A stretch of DNA of 64,000 nucleotides from the NCBI GenBank assembly GCA_964625775.1, contig CAZVEH010000001.1, forward strand, positions 1-64,000, read 5' to 3'. The notes below the pieces were generated by a model, which was not told the origin of the DNA, searched no databases, and was given only the letters and a program-made list of their open reading frames with translations. The DNA is from GCA-2786165 sp964625775 (GTDB lineage: Bacteria > Pseudomonadota > Gammaproteobacteria > Legionellales > Legionellaceae). Shown in pieces: positions 1-8,977 of this stretch. A program made the translations under genes and the position numbers. Each line of letters begins with the position of its first letter. Within the stretch, counting starts at the first letter, position 1.

Positions 1-14
1 GTGCCACACGACAG

Positions 15-41
15 GAGATCCCTCGCTGCGCTCGGGATGAC
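15..41. repeat. Dispersed repeat copy (relative at 43639-43665)
   Basis: Read on the minus strand, this 27-base stretch matches 43639-43665 at 22 of 27 positions (shared start GTCATCC, shared end GGATCTC). Two copies about 43 kb apart in noncoding DNA indicate a dispersed repeat family. Positions 1-134 hold no gene that I can recognise. Confidence 0.55.
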
Positions 42-134
42 GTGGGGAGTTACAAGAGATGGCTTTAATGTTCAAAATTTAGATGCGTTTGCCCTGGGCA
101 AATTATGGCTTAGAAAACAATTATCCAGATGATG

Positions 135-1163
135 TCATCCTTTTTTTTGAGGGGTAGTAGCTTTGGTCTGATGCAGGGTTTCTTGAGCTCGTTGCTTTTC
201 GCCTTTGGTGGAGAATAAAAAATAATCCCCTTTGGTATCATAATTTTTTTTCAAAAGGTCAGATAGCCATATCGAAGCGATTCCCAGAGTAGCCACTGCA
301 GCAGCGCAGACTAAGATCATGGCTGTGATGTTTAATGCGGAACTGCAGAGTGATGATTGCGTGTATTGCAGCGTTTCGAGATGTTCTTTGATCAAGGCCT
401 GATTTTCTTCCAAGTATAAGTTGGGTTGAGCGCTCAACAGAATATTGTCTAAATGAGCACATAGCGCGCGAACGGTGTTTGCTGTGTGCGTATTTTCCAA
501 AGCTGCGAGGTCATACAGTGCGTTAATATGGGTTTTTGCGGCTTCTTTTGCGTTGATCACCCCTTGAGATTCTTGCGGGATGTCTTTTAGTGCGGTTTCA
601 AGCAAATGGGTGCGTAAGCTATCAATATAGAAAGGATCGTCTACACATCCAGAACGATAATCGGCAATAGCATGTTTTTTCATAAAGCCCTGAATTTTTT
701 CATCAAAAATGACGGGGGCAAGATTGAGGTTTTCTTCTTTCAAATAAACCAAGGTGATGTTTGCATTGGGTGCAGTATTGTGTATGACTGCGATATACTC
801 TTCTAGATTATAAAAAGAACTATCATTGTTGAAAACCAATAATATATGCTGCATGGGTTTTAAATAAGAGTGCCATAGAACTTTGAAGCGCTTAGCGCCT
901 CCTATATCGTGCACATCAAAGACCACTGTTTGAGTGTGGTAAGGATAAAGAATTATACCGCTGGTTGGTGTCGTCTCTATTGCAGGGTTCTCAGTTAATG
1001 CTCTAGTCAAGCGTGTTTTACCCGTCGACATTGGACCAAAAACCGCTACCGTTTCAGTTACAGCGGAGGGTGGATTGCGTTGTTGTTTGAGCGCAGCATA
1101 TGTTTTGTGGTGATTGTTTGATGTTGCTGACTGAACTTTTTGCTCCCCTTTTTTGCTGACCAT
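135..1163 (-). CDS. Arf-like small GTPase-fold protein with C-terminal membrane segment
   Basis: This 342-residue protein has an N-terminal GTPase domain that reads like the eukaryotic Arf family. It has a P-loop GPMSTGKT at residues 43-50, a switch I TTPTSGI at 64-70 (Arf: TIPTIGF), and a switch II DIGGAKRFKVLWHSYL from residue 86 (Arf: DVGGQDKIRPLWRHYF). In switch II the catalytic Gln is Ala90. The base-recognition NKxD motif is degenerate (KEEN, 142-145). A hydrophobic segment near 278-300 predicts one membrane helix, followed by a basic tail of about 38 residues. There is no signal peptide. The gene is divergent from the TPR gene at 1350. With a Dot/Icm system in the window, a translocated effector acting on host vesicle traffic is possible, but this is inference. 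A bacterial MglA-type or GTPase-like protein is the alternative. The ATG at 1163 is the first in frame. Confidence 0.75.
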   Translation of the reverse strand: MVSKKGEQKVQSATSNNHHKTYAALKQQRNPPSAVTETVAVFGPMSTGKTRLTRALTENPAIETTPTSGIILYPYHTQTVVFDVHDIGGAKRFKVLWHSYLKPMQHILLVFNNDSSFYNLEEYIAVIHNTAPNANITLVYLKEENLNLAPVIFDEKIQGFMKKHAIADYRSGCVDDPFYIDSLRTHLLETALKDIPQESQGVINAKEAAKTHINALYDLAALENTHTANTVRALCAHLDNILLSAQPNLYLEENQALIKEHLETLQYTQSSLCSSALNITAMILVCAAAVATLGIASIWLSDLLKKNYDTKGDYFLFSTKGEKQRAQETLHQTKATTPQKKG

Positions 1164-1291
1164 TGCGTGTCCAAATATGTTTTATATATCAATTATATAT
1201 GCTGGTTCTTGTTTTTCCAGTTTGAAAGGCATGCGGGAAAAAGGCGTTTTTTAAATGAAAAGAGTTAATTAAGATCACTAAAGCCAATAAT

Positions 1292-1320
1292 TTTACACAA
1301 GCAAACAGTTTGGTTATAAT
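1292..1320 (+). promoter_or_regulatory. Sigma-70 promoter for the TPR gene
   Basis: TTTACA at 1292-1297 and a perfect TATAAT at 1315-1320 are 17 bases apart, with the TPR start codon 29 bases downstream. It is one of the best consensus promoters in the window. Confidence 0.75.
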
Positions 1321-1349
1321 GCGCTCTTTAGAAAATGGGATAGTCTTGT

Positions 1350-3326
1350 ATGCACAACAAACAGCAACATCGTTCGTCTCAATCGGCTGTCAATATCAGA
1401 GATACTATTCAAAAGGATGTGGCTAGTGCAGAACGTGCCGTGGCTTTGGGTCGGCATGAGTTGGCAATCATCTTATATCAGCGTGCAATTGACGCTTATC
1501 CAGATGAAACTGATCGGTTGGCGTTTTGTGATACCGATTATCTCTCGTTAGCTCATTGCCATTTAGCGATTGCTGCGAGTGCTGATGAATTGGGGAAAAC
1601 CAATCAGGCTAAAGCAAATTTTCGTCATGGATATTTGTTACAAGCACAGCATTATTGTGTGCAGGAGAACATGACAGCTCTTATTGAGGCTTGTGACAAC
1701 GCATTCAAATATGGACCAAAGTTTATCAAAGGCTTGTTGCTGCGTGCAAAGGGATATGAGTGTGCTGAGCAACCTAATGTAAACGCGGCGATCCTTGATC
1801 TCGAAGAAGCATTACAGCTGATTAATCCGCTTAGTTTGGACTACGATCCAACGGATTACGAAGCCATTCAAAATGGTTTAGGGATTTGTTACGCGATTTT
1901 GAACAAACACCATAAGGCGTTGGGCTATTTTTCAAAATCCATTCAGCGAGGTTGTATTAAAGATAATGTTTATCTGAATCGTGGTGAATCCTACTTAGAG
2001 CTCAATCAATTAAATGCAGCAATCCGAGATTTTAAAGAAGCGATCCAATTGAACAGTAAATCCTTTGTTGCATATCGAAAATTAGGGTTGGCTTATCAGA
2101 AAAAGGGGGACTTTGAGCTGTCTTTTGAAGCTTATACTCATTCTTTAAAATTAAAAAAAGATGCGTATACTTTTTTTTGCCTTGGATCGGCTTATGATTT
2201 GTTAAATAGGCATGATGACGCTATTCATTATTACACTGAGGCGCTGGCTTTATCTGACGATTTTAAGGACGCTTTTTATGCCCGCGCCACTGTTTACCTC
2301 AAACGCAATGATCGTCAAAAAAATGATATAGTGTCTGCTATTCAAGATTTTAAGACGGTGATGGCACTGGATCCCAGGATGCCTCGGTTCCTTTTAGCCC
2401 AAGCTTATGCCAAACAGGGTCAGTATATAAAAGCACTTTCAACTTTTACAGAAGCATCTGGTCAGGATTCCATGAACCCGGATATTTTGGTCAAACGAGG
2501 GCAGATTTTTCATCTCATAGCTGAGTGCGATCTAGCGTTTCAAGATTACTCAGAAGCCCTGGAATTGGATCCTACGCATTCAGAAGCTCATTATTGCGCC
2601 GGTGTGCTTGCTTTTGATCAAGACGATATTGCAATCGCACGGGCACATTTCCAAAAATCGATTGATGGATTTGATCCTAAAAAATACGCTGTTCTTCAAC
2701 ATCCTTTGTCTTCATCAAAGCCAAATTCTGATGTGGTAGAGGCCATGTTTTTACGTGGGACTGCTTATTATTATTTAGGGATATATGAGCAAGCATGCGA
2801 GGATCTCAGTTATTGTGTCACCCATGCAGTCAACCCAGCCTGTGAACACTATAATAACCGTGGTTTGGTTCATCGTTTACTGGGGCAGTATGGTGCTGGC
2901 ATCGATGATTTTACCCAGGCTTTGTTATATTCACAAGGCGCTTTGTTTCTGGCTTATCGTAACCGAGCTTTATGTTATTATCAAAATCGACAATATCACC
3001 AGGCATTAGAAGACTATTCTACCTATCTGATGCACCGTCCGAAAGATATCGTTGCGCTGAACAACCTCGGAGGCTGTTATTTTAAATTAGGAAACTATGA
3101 ATTGGCCCATAAGGCTTATTCTGATGTTTTGATGATATCCCCTAATGATCCAGAAGCGACCCAAAATTTATCCGCACTAAATCGCTTATTGTCTCTCAGT
3201 CAAAACTCAGGTAGCGAGTGCACATCCCCAACAACGGTGAGTCAGGGTTCCTTGTTTCGACCTACTCCGGTGATAGAATCGCGATCTGTAGACTATGCAG
3301 GCAAGACCTTGAACCCTCATAAGTGA
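1350..3326 (+). CDS. Large tetratricopeptide-repeat protein
   Basis: The 658-residue protein is almost entirely a series of roughly 34-residue TPR-like helical hairpins. Examples with the G/A-Y-A-P pattern are YLNRGESYLELNQLNAAIRD near 210, AYRKLGLAYQKKGDFELSFE near 245 and LNNLGGCYFKLGNYELAHKA near 580. I estimate about a dozen repeats. There is no signal peptide, membrane segment or catalytic domain, so a cytosolic or secreted protein-binding scaffold is likely. The last 45 residues are Ser/Thr-rich. It is divergent from the Arf-like gene, with a strong promoter upstream. A 7-bp hairpin (313-319 with 324-330 of the 3 kb block, i.e. 3313-3330) overlaps the stop codon. TPR effectors are common in Legionellales, but an internal chaperone role is equally possible. 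Confidence 0.85.
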   Translation: MHNKQQHRSSQSAVNIRDTIQKDVASAERAVALGRHELAIILYQRAIDAYPDETDRLAFCDTDYLSLAHCHLAIAASADELGKTNQAKANFRHGYLLQAQHYCVQENMTALIEACDNAFKYGPKFIKGLLLRAKGYECAEQPNVNAAILDLEEALQLINPLSLDYDPTDYEAIQNGLGICYAILNKHHKALGYFSKSIQRGCIKDNVYLNRGESYLELNQLNAAIRDFKEAIQLNSKSFVAYRKLGLAYQKKGDFELSFEAYTHSLKLKKDAYTFFCLGSAYDLLNRHDDAIHYYTEALALSDDFKDAFYARATVYLKRNDRQKNDIVSAIQDFKTVMALDPRMPRFLLAQAYAKQGQYIKALSTFTEASGQDSMNPDILVKRGQIFHLIAECDLAFQDYSEALELDPTHSEAHYCAGVLAFDQDDIAIARAHFQKSIDGFDPKKYAVLQHPLSSSKPNSDVVEAMFLRGTAYYYLGIYEQACEDLSYCVTHAVNPACEHYNNRGLVHRLLGQYGAGIDDFTQALLYSQGALFLAYRNRALCYYQNRQYHQALEDYSTYLMHRPKDIVALNNLGGCYFKLGNYELAHKAYSDVLMISPNDPEATQNLSALNRLLSLSQNSGSECTSPTTVSQGSLFRPTPVIESRSVDYAGKTLNPHK

Positions 3327-3337
3327 GGGTGAGTCCT

Positions 3338-3421
3338 ATGGTTTATGCCTTAACACGTTGTAGGTTATATGGCGTTGAAAAGGCACCGAGTGATACTTAC
3401 ATGCGTGAGCGTCTGGACTAG
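3338..3421 (+). pseudogene. Transposase fragment
   Basis: A 27-codon reading frame contains GVEKAPSDTYMRERLD. The P-S-D-T-x-M-R-E-R-L-D signature is typical of the N-terminal part of a family of DDE transposases (as I recall, with the context L(Y/F)G(V/I)xxxPSDT). It is closed by a stop at both ends, so only a scrap of an old insertion sequence remains, between the convergent TPR and DAHP synthase genes. Confidence 0.55.
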
Positions 3422-3464
3422 CAGGGTCTATGTCAATCATCATTAAAAAATTTAATTCAAAAAC

Positions 3465-4628
3465 TTACTGCCGAATGGCGATTTGATCAACAGACTTAAT
3501 ATTTTTCAATATCTTATTGAAATATGTGATGCATTGATTGTGGTTCAGTCTGGGATCTACGGCACTATCATAGACTCTATGTTCAGTCAGCTCATCGAAT
3601 GATTCAATGCACTCAAGTATATCCGTTTTATAGGACACTTCCAGATGTAGCCCACCTAATTGAAGATTGTTCTGGCGCAATATATCACATGTGATCATCG
3701 TTTCATCCATAGCATGTTCTAACAAACGGAATTTTTTGCCATATACGTCAGATTGTGTATTACCGTGAAGTGGGTCACACATCCATATCACATTTAGGTG
3801 GTTATCTTGTATTGCGGCGATAATTTTTGGCAGCATGCCAAAGACATGATTGATGCCCAAACGACTGACTAAGATGAGTTTTCCGATGACGTTTTTCGGA
3901 TTTAGTGTCTGTATAACCGATAGGATGGATGGAATCGAAGCGTTGGCGCCTATTTTTATGGCTATTGGATTATTGATTTTAGATAAATAAGTGATATGGG
4001 ATTTGCTGTCAAGATGCCGCATGCCAAGCCAGGGTAAGTGAGTGCTGAGATTGTATAGGACGTTTTCTCTGCAGCGGGTCAGTGGCTTTTCATAGTCGAG
4101 CAAAAAACACTCATGACTGGTGAATATTTTTTCCTCATAGTTTGCTAAATGGGCTAGTATCTTATTCGAGGCATGGTAGGCTTGTAGCATTCTCAGTGGA
4201 TCTGGGGTTCTGGGTTGACTGGCATGCTCGTGATTGATCATGTCTCCGTGATAAGCATATACTTTTTTATCCCCGATCACTTCCATTTGATGTGACCTGG
4301 GTTTTGCGTATTGCCCGGCTATTCTACCAACAACAATAACGGGCGTTTTGATGGCATGCTCAATCAATGCTTTAAAAAAGACAAATTGCTTATATTTCAA
4401 ATGGGTGATGGTTTGAGACGCATCCGTAAATCTTTCAGCACAGTCGCCTATTTGAATCAAAAAAGCTTGTTGATCAAACACTTTTATCAAATGCTGTCGC
4501 AAGGTATCGACTTCATTGTAGTGGATCAAATCCGGTAGAGTGGCCAGTTTACTCTGGATATCGTTCAATTCACCAAGATCTGCGTAAAAACCCTCATTCG
4601 AGGTGTTTACTTTTTCAAAGACATCCAT
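3465..4628 (-). CDS. Class II 3-deoxy-7-phosphoheptulonate (DAHP) synthase
   Basis: This enzyme condenses phosphoenolpyruvate and erythrose-4-phosphate, the entry step of the shikimate pathway. Class II hallmarks are visible: GDCAERF at 61-67, GRIAGQYAKPRS at 101-112, WMCDPLHGNT near 282-291, LHLEVS near 328 and VDPRLN near 357. At 387 residues it is shorter than the 450-residue plant and mycobacterial enzymes and lacks much of the N-terminal regulatory extension. The motif after the HLE signature also departs from the usual GENVTEC. The start has a good ribosome site (GGAG, 7-base spacing). It lies 334 bases from the aroA operon on the opposite strand and supplies its substrate. A PhzC-like or antibiotic-pathway class II enzyme is less likely in this context. 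Confidence 0.88.
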   Translation of the reverse strand: MDVFEKVNTSNEGFYADLGELNDIQSKLATLPDLIHYNEVDTLRQHLIKVFDQQAFLIQIGDCAERFTDASQTITHLKYKQFVFFKALIEHAIKTPVIVVGRIAGQYAKPRSHQMEVIGDKKVYAYHGDMINHEHASQPRTPDPLRMLQAYHASNKILAHLANYEEKIFTSHECFLLDYEKPLTRCRENVLYNLSTHLPWLGMRHLDSKSHITYLSKINNPIAIKIGANASIPSILSVIQTLNPKNVIGKLILVSRLGINHVFGMLPKIIAAIQDNHLNVIWMCDPLHGNTQSDVYGKKFRLLEHAMDETMITCDILRQNNLQLGGLHLEVSYKTDILECIESFDELTEHRVYDSAVDPRLNHNQCITYFNKILKNIKSVDQIAIRQ

Positions 4629-4962
4629 GCTTTTCTCCAGGTGCCTAGCAAGATGGCCATGCCTGCTTTTAATCGCGTTTTTTGACCAGATTTATGGATT
4701 GAAGAAGCAGGTTGTATGCTTGTGTTATATAATGAGAGTTCTGTGGATGACCTGGTCATAGATGCTTCAACTGTGTGAACCAGGGGCAATTATATGGAAG
4801 TCAGCGGTCAGATAACAAGAATTTTAAATGAATATATCTTAAAACGTATGAGACGTGTGGTTATTTTCCTCCTGTTTTAGTAGGATTGGCACAGCTTTTC
4901 ATTAAGTTCAATCCACCGTGCCTTTTTGAAAGACATGTGCATGTACAAATGGGGTAAGGACG
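4629..4962. promoter_or_regulatory. Divergent intergenic region between DAHP synthase and aroA operon
   Basis: This 334-base region must hold the promoters of both the DAHP synthase gene (leftward) and the aro operon (rightward). A perfect rightward TATAAT lies at 4728-4733, but I see no good -35 at the right distance. I searched by eye for a trp-operator palindrome (ACTAGT core) and found none. No convincing gene is present. Confidence 0.4.
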
Positions 4963-6249
4963 ATGCACTATCACATTAAACCTTCAAAACTACACGGGAC
5001 TATTTCTATCCCTGCCTCTAAATCACATACGTTGCGCGCTATTTTATTCGCGAGTTTGGCGCATGGGCGTTCGGTGATTCATCATTATTTACATTCTCCA
5101 GATACCCATGCCATGATCAAAGCGTGTCAATTATTGGGCGCTACAATCAGCATCTCTGAGCGCTCTTTACATATCGTAGGTACAGGCGGCAAGCCCCATA
5201 CGCCCACTGATGTGATTGATGCAGGTAATTCTGGCCAAGTATTACGTTTTATAGGGGCAGTTGCAGCTTTAGCGTCGGGCTACACGATCATCACAGGCGA
5301 TCTATCGATTCGAACCAAGCGTCCGGTGCAACCTTTGTTAGAGGGGTTAACTCACCTAGGGGTTTTTGCGGTATCAGCACAAAACAATGGATCAGCACCC
5401 ATTATCATCAAAGGACCACTGCGCGGCGGGGTCACCCATTTAAATGGTGAAGACTCGCAACCGGTTTCAGCGTTGTTGATTGGTGCAGCATTTGCGCCCC
5501 ATCCAACCGTGATCCATGTGGAGCAACCCGGTGAAACACCATGGATAGAATTGACCTTGGATTGGTTCAAGCGCTTGAACATTGCTTATCAATGTGAAGG
5601 TTATACCCAGTATACGGTTATGGGTAACACTGCTTATACTGGTTTTGAATATACAGTGCCAGGTGACTTTAGTTCTTGCGCATTTCCTTTGGCAGCAGCA
5701 TTGCTGACAGGGTCTGAGTTGGTATTGAATAACCTAGATATGCAAGACGCTCAAGGTGATAAGGCTTTGATTCTGGCCTTACAAGATATGGGGGCTGTGA
5801 TTGATATTGATGAGGTTCATCGCACCCTTACAGTGAGGCGATCGCCCCGGTTGCTGGGTAAAACACTTGATGTGAATAATTACATAGACGCGGTGCCCAT
5901 TTTGGCGGTGCTGGCGTGTTTTGCCGAAGGAGAAACTGTGATCACTGGGGCTGCAATTGCTCGCAAAAAAGAATCTGACCGATTAGCTACCATGACCCAA
6001 ACGTTACAAAAAATGGGAGCCAATATCACAGAATTAGAGGATGGTTTACGTATTTTGCCTGCTGGACTAAGTGGCGCAAGAGTATCTAGTTTTGAAGATC
6101 ATCGCATTGCCATGGCGTTAACAGTCGCTGCTTTGTCTGCACAGGGAGAGACGATTATTGAAAACACAGATTGTGTGGAAAAGAGTTATCCCAACTTTGT
6201 GCAGTCCCTGCAAACACTAGGGGCTTGCATACAGGTTTTCCATGAGTAA
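4963..6249 (+). CDS. aroA: 3-phosphoshikimate 1-carboxyvinyltransferase (EPSP synthase)
   Basis: AroA transfers the enolpyruvyl group of PEP to shikimate-3-phosphate. The 428-residue length is normal. Family motifs seen are PASKSHTLRAILFASL at 17-32, DAGNSGQVLRFIGA near 86, the SIRTKRPVQPLLEGL region near 109, and the second signature KKESDRLATM near 332. The ATG at 4963 follows a TAAGGA ribosome site. It is the first gene of a five-gene operon and its last 8 bases overlap aroK. The Ala in LAALASG rather than the GTAxR motif of class I enzymes suggests a sequence divergent from the enterobacterial type. Confidence 0.93.
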   Translation: MHYHIKPSKLHGTISIPASKSHTLRAILFASLAHGRSVIHHYLHSPDTHAMIKACQLLGATISISERSLHIVGTGGKPHTPTDVIDAGNSGQVLRFIGAVAALASGYTIITGDLSIRTKRPVQPLLEGLTHLGVFAVSAQNNGSAPIIIKGPLRGGVTHLNGEDSQPVSALLIGAAFAPHPTVIHVEQPGETPWIELTLDWFKRLNIAYQCEGYTQYTVMGNTAYTGFEYTVPGDFSSCAFPLAAALLTGSELVLNNLDMQDAQGDKALILALQDMGAVIDIDEVHRTLTVRRSPRLLGKTLDVNNYIDAVPILAVLACFAEGETVITGAAIARKKESDRLATMTQTLQKMGANITELEDGLRILPAGLSGARVSSFEDHRIAMALTVAALSAQGETIIENTDCVEKSYPNFVQSLQTLGACIQVFHE

Positions 6250-6763
6250 TACCCTGGTTTTGATCGGTTTCAAATCTTCTGGTAAAACAACAGTGGGCAG
6301 GTATTTTGCTCTGAAAACCCACAAACATTTTATTGATACCGATATGCTTGTTATCGATCACTACCAAAAAAATTTCGGTAAACAACTCACCTGTGCTGAG
6401 ATTTATCGTACAAACGGCGAAGGCTATTTTCGTGATTTGGAAAAAAAAATGATTATGAGTTTAGATCATGGGGCAAATACAGTGATAGCAACCGGGGGTG
6501 GAAGTGTCCTTGACCTTGATAATGTGACTCACCTCAAACAACTGGGTATGGTTGTTTATTTAAACGCCTCGCCAGATCTTTTGTGGGCAAGATTAAACAC
6601 GCAGCCGATGTCTCCTGCTATCTTTGATTCTGGTCAGCTTGAGGCTAACTTCATAAGCTTGTATAGCCAGCGTGACATACTTTATAAAGAACTGGCAGAT
6701 GTTGAAATCCATGTCGGTGATCGCTCGGTCGCAGAGATTGCAGAAATCCTTGGGAGTTTATGA
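6242..6763 (+). CDS. aroK: Shikimate kinase
   Basis: This enzyme phosphorylates shikimate with ATP. The 173-residue protein has Walker A GFKSSGKTT at 9-17, the shikimate-binding DTD at 33-35, and the GGGS turn (ATGGGSVLDL) near 83-92. It overlaps aroA by 8 bases and aroC by 4 bases, so translation is probably coupled. In chlamydiae the gene at the same operon position is usually called aroL; I use aroK for the function. Confidence 0.92.
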   Translation: MSNTLVLIGFKSSGKTTVGRYFALKTHKHFIDTDMLVIDHYQKNFGKQLTCAEIYRTNGEGYFRDLEKKMIMSLDHGANTVIATGGGSVLDLDNVTHLKQLGMVVYLNASPDLLWARLNTQPMSPAIFDSGQLEANFISLYSQRDILYKELADVEIHVGDRSVAEIAEILGSL

Positions 6764-7863
6764 TGGCAAGCAACACGTTGGGTAATCTTTTTCGCATCAC
6801 CACTTGGGGTGAGTCGCATGGCAAAGCTATTGGGGTAGTGATTGATGGATGTCCAGCAGGGTTGGCCTTGCAAGATGATGATATCAATCAAGAATTAGCG
6901 TTGCGGGCGCCAGGTAGAAATAGCTACACCACACCGCGTCAAGAACCGGATCGAGCCGAGATTTATTCTGGTATTTTCGAAGGAAAAACCACGGGCACAC
7001 CGATTTCTATCATTATTATGAACCAAGATGCTGATTCGAGTAAATATGAAGCATTAAAGCATGTGCTCCGACCGGGACATGCTAATTATACTTATCTGGC
7101 CAAGTATGGGGATATTTATGATCATCGTGGGGGTGGGCGTGCTTCCGCGCGTGAAACGGCTTGTCGTGTTGCGGCAGCGGCAGTGGCGAAAAAAATTTTG
7201 GCGTTGTCTGGGATTCATACCTGTGCCTATTTGTCTTCTGTAGCCGACGTGTCTGCCGTGATATCACACGAAGATGCGCATCATTTAAAGCTAACCAGCT
7301 ATAACAATCCTATTTTTTGTCCAGATTCGACTGCAGCGCAAGCCATGATGGAAAGGATCACAGCCGCTAAAGACGCGGGAGATTCGCTGGGAGGCACGGT
7401 GACTTTTTATGCGACCGGCTTACCTGCGGGATTGGGCGATCCGATTTATGAAAAACTAGAAGCCAATTTGGCCAAAGCGATGCTCAGTCTGCCTGCCAGT
7501 AAAGGGTTTGAAATTGGCGAGGGATTTAGGGCGGCCGAGATGCTGGGATCGGAACATAATGATGTTTTTATGCCAGATGAACAAGTGGGGCGTACGCGCA
7601 CCAATCATGCCGGAGGGACGTTAGGCGGGATTTCAACGGGCATGCCGTTAAGGGGTTGCGTGGCTTTTAAACCAACGTCCAGTATTGCTAAAATACAACC
7701 TACTGTAGATTGTGAAGGCAGGTCTACGGTTTTACAATTGCCAGAAGGATCACGCCATGATCCCTGTGTTGCTATTCGTGCAGTGCCGGTGGTAGACGCG
7801 ATGTGTGCATTGGTATTGGTGGATGCTCTTTTAATGAATCGCACTGCAAGGTTAACCCTATGA
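6760..7863 (+). CDS. aroC: Chorismate synthase
   Basis: AroC eliminates phosphate from EPSP to give chorismate, using reduced FMN. Its 367 residues carry the family signatures GESHGKAIGVVIDGCPAG near 19-36, RPGHANYTY near 103-111, RGGGRASARET near 123-133, and the C-terminal GRHDP-type segment (GSRHDPCVAIRAVPV) near 329. The first ATG at 6760 overlaps the aroK stop (ATGATG), so translation may begin at either of two adjacent ATGs. Its stop overlaps the aroB start. Confidence 0.95.
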   Translation: MMASNTLGNLFRITTWGESHGKAIGVVIDGCPAGLALQDDDINQELALRAPGRNSYTTPRQEPDRAEIYSGIFEGKTTGTPISIIIMNQDADSSKYEALKHVLRPGHANYTYLAKYGDIYDHRGGGRASARETACRVAAAAVAKKILALSGIHTCAYLSSVADVSAVISHEDAHHLKLTSYNNPIFCPDSTAAQAMMERITAAKDAGDSLGGTVTFYATGLPAGLGDPIYEKLEANLAKAMLSLPASKGFEIGEGFRAAEMLGSEHNDVFMPDEQVGRTRTNHAGGTLGGISTGMPLRGCVAFKPTSSIAKIQPTVDCEGRSTVLQLPEGSRHDPCVAIRAVPVVDAMCALVLVDALLMNRTARLTL

Positions 7864-8972
7864 AAACCATCACTATCCAAGCATCAACACCCTACCCCAT
7901 TTATTTGGGACAACAGATATTAACGACTATGTTGGAAAAATCCTGTGCTCAATTGAATAAACGTATGGTGATGATCACCGATAGTCATTTATACGATACT
8001 TTGGGCCAATCCCTACAAAAAAAACTACAGGCCCAGGGTTTGCACGTTGACCTATTGTCATTTCCTGCAGGTGAGCAGCATAAAACCCGTGACACCAAAC
8101 AGCAACTGGAAGATGAATTATTAAGCAGAGAATACGGACGAGATACGTGCTTCTTGGCGTTGGGTGGAGGTGTGGTATCTGATTTGGTTGGTTTTTTGGC
8201 AGCAACGTACTGTCGTGGTGTACCCGTTTTGTATTTACCCACCACTTTATTAGCGATGGTCGATGCCAGTATGGGGGGCAAAACGGGGGTGAATACGCCA
8301 TTTGGTAAAAATTTGATTGGTAGCTTTACCCAACCGCACGCAGTCATTATGGATACCCAATTGTTGAGTACATTACCTGCCAATGAATGGCAAAACGGTA
8401 TGGTAGAAATGATCAAGCACGGTATGATCGCCGATGCGGCTTTATTTCAATTATTACAAGACTCAGCCAACAATAGTTTGCAGCAGATACAACCGGATGT
8501 TTTGATTGACATGATTTACCAGTCCTGTTTGATTAAGAAAAGTATCGTGGAACAAGATGAACAGGAACAGGGCTTAAGACAAATATTAAATTTTGGCCAC
8601 ACGATGGGTCATGCCATTGAAACACTAGAGCACTATGCCTTGAGTCATGGGGAAGCTGTGGCCATTGGGATGTTGATAGAAGCTTATTTGGCTGTGCAGA
8701 TGGGGTATCTACCTTTGCAGGTGGTCACGACCTTACGCACGGTATTACAGGCTTATGGATTACCGCTAAAAACCAAAGTATGGCATGATAAACAGGGTGT
8801 TCTACATGCATTAAAATTAGACAAAAAATCCGTGAAGTCTCAACCGCGTTTTGTGTTGCTCGATCGTATTGGCCAGTGTCATCGCGTGGGCCAGGATTAT
8901 AGTTTTCCAGTAGACTCAAACCACCTCGATCATGCTTTGGATTGGGCGAGCACCCATTTTTCTGCCGAATAA
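7860..8972 (+). CDS. aroB: 3-dehydroquinate synthase
   Basis: AroB cyclises DAHP to 3-dehydroquinate using NAD and a divalent metal. The start is placed at the ATGA overlap with aroC (7860), giving 370 residues; an upstream in-frame start at 7803 lies inside aroC and is not needed. Motifs are GGGVVSDLVGFLAATYCRG around 101-119, PTTLLAMVDASMGGKTGVN around 126-144, and metal-ligand histidines in NFGHTMGHAIE and LSHGEAVAIGM. It is followed after 5 bases by aroDE. Confidence 0.94.
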   Translation: MKTITIQASTPYPIYLGQQILTTMLEKSCAQLNKRMVMITDSHLYDTLGQSLQKKLQAQGLHVDLLSFPAGEQHKTRDTKQQLEDELLSREYGRDTCFLALGGGVVSDLVGFLAATYCRGVPVLYLPTTLLAMVDASMGGKTGVNTPFGKNLIGSFTQPHAVIMDTQLLSTLPANEWQNGMVEMIKHGMIADAALFQLLQDSANNSLQQIQPDVLIDMIYQSCLIKKSIVEQDEQEQGLRQILNFGHTMGHAIETLEHYALSHGEAVAIGMLIEAYLAVQMGYLPLQVVTTLRTVLQAYGLPLKTKVWHDKQGVLHALKLDKKSVKSQPRFVLLDRIGQCHRVGQDYSFPVDSNHLDHALDWASTHFSAE

Positions 8973-8977
8973 ATGCT

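Noticed and set aside
4607..4789. 60-codon minus-strand ORF upstream of the DAHP synthase
   Set aside because: It overlaps the start of the DAHP synthase in another frame and looks like a random open frame.
4629..4962. TrpR or TyrR operator between DAHP synthase and aroA
   Set aside because: No ACTAGT-core palindrome or TGTAAA-N6-TTTACA box was found by eye.
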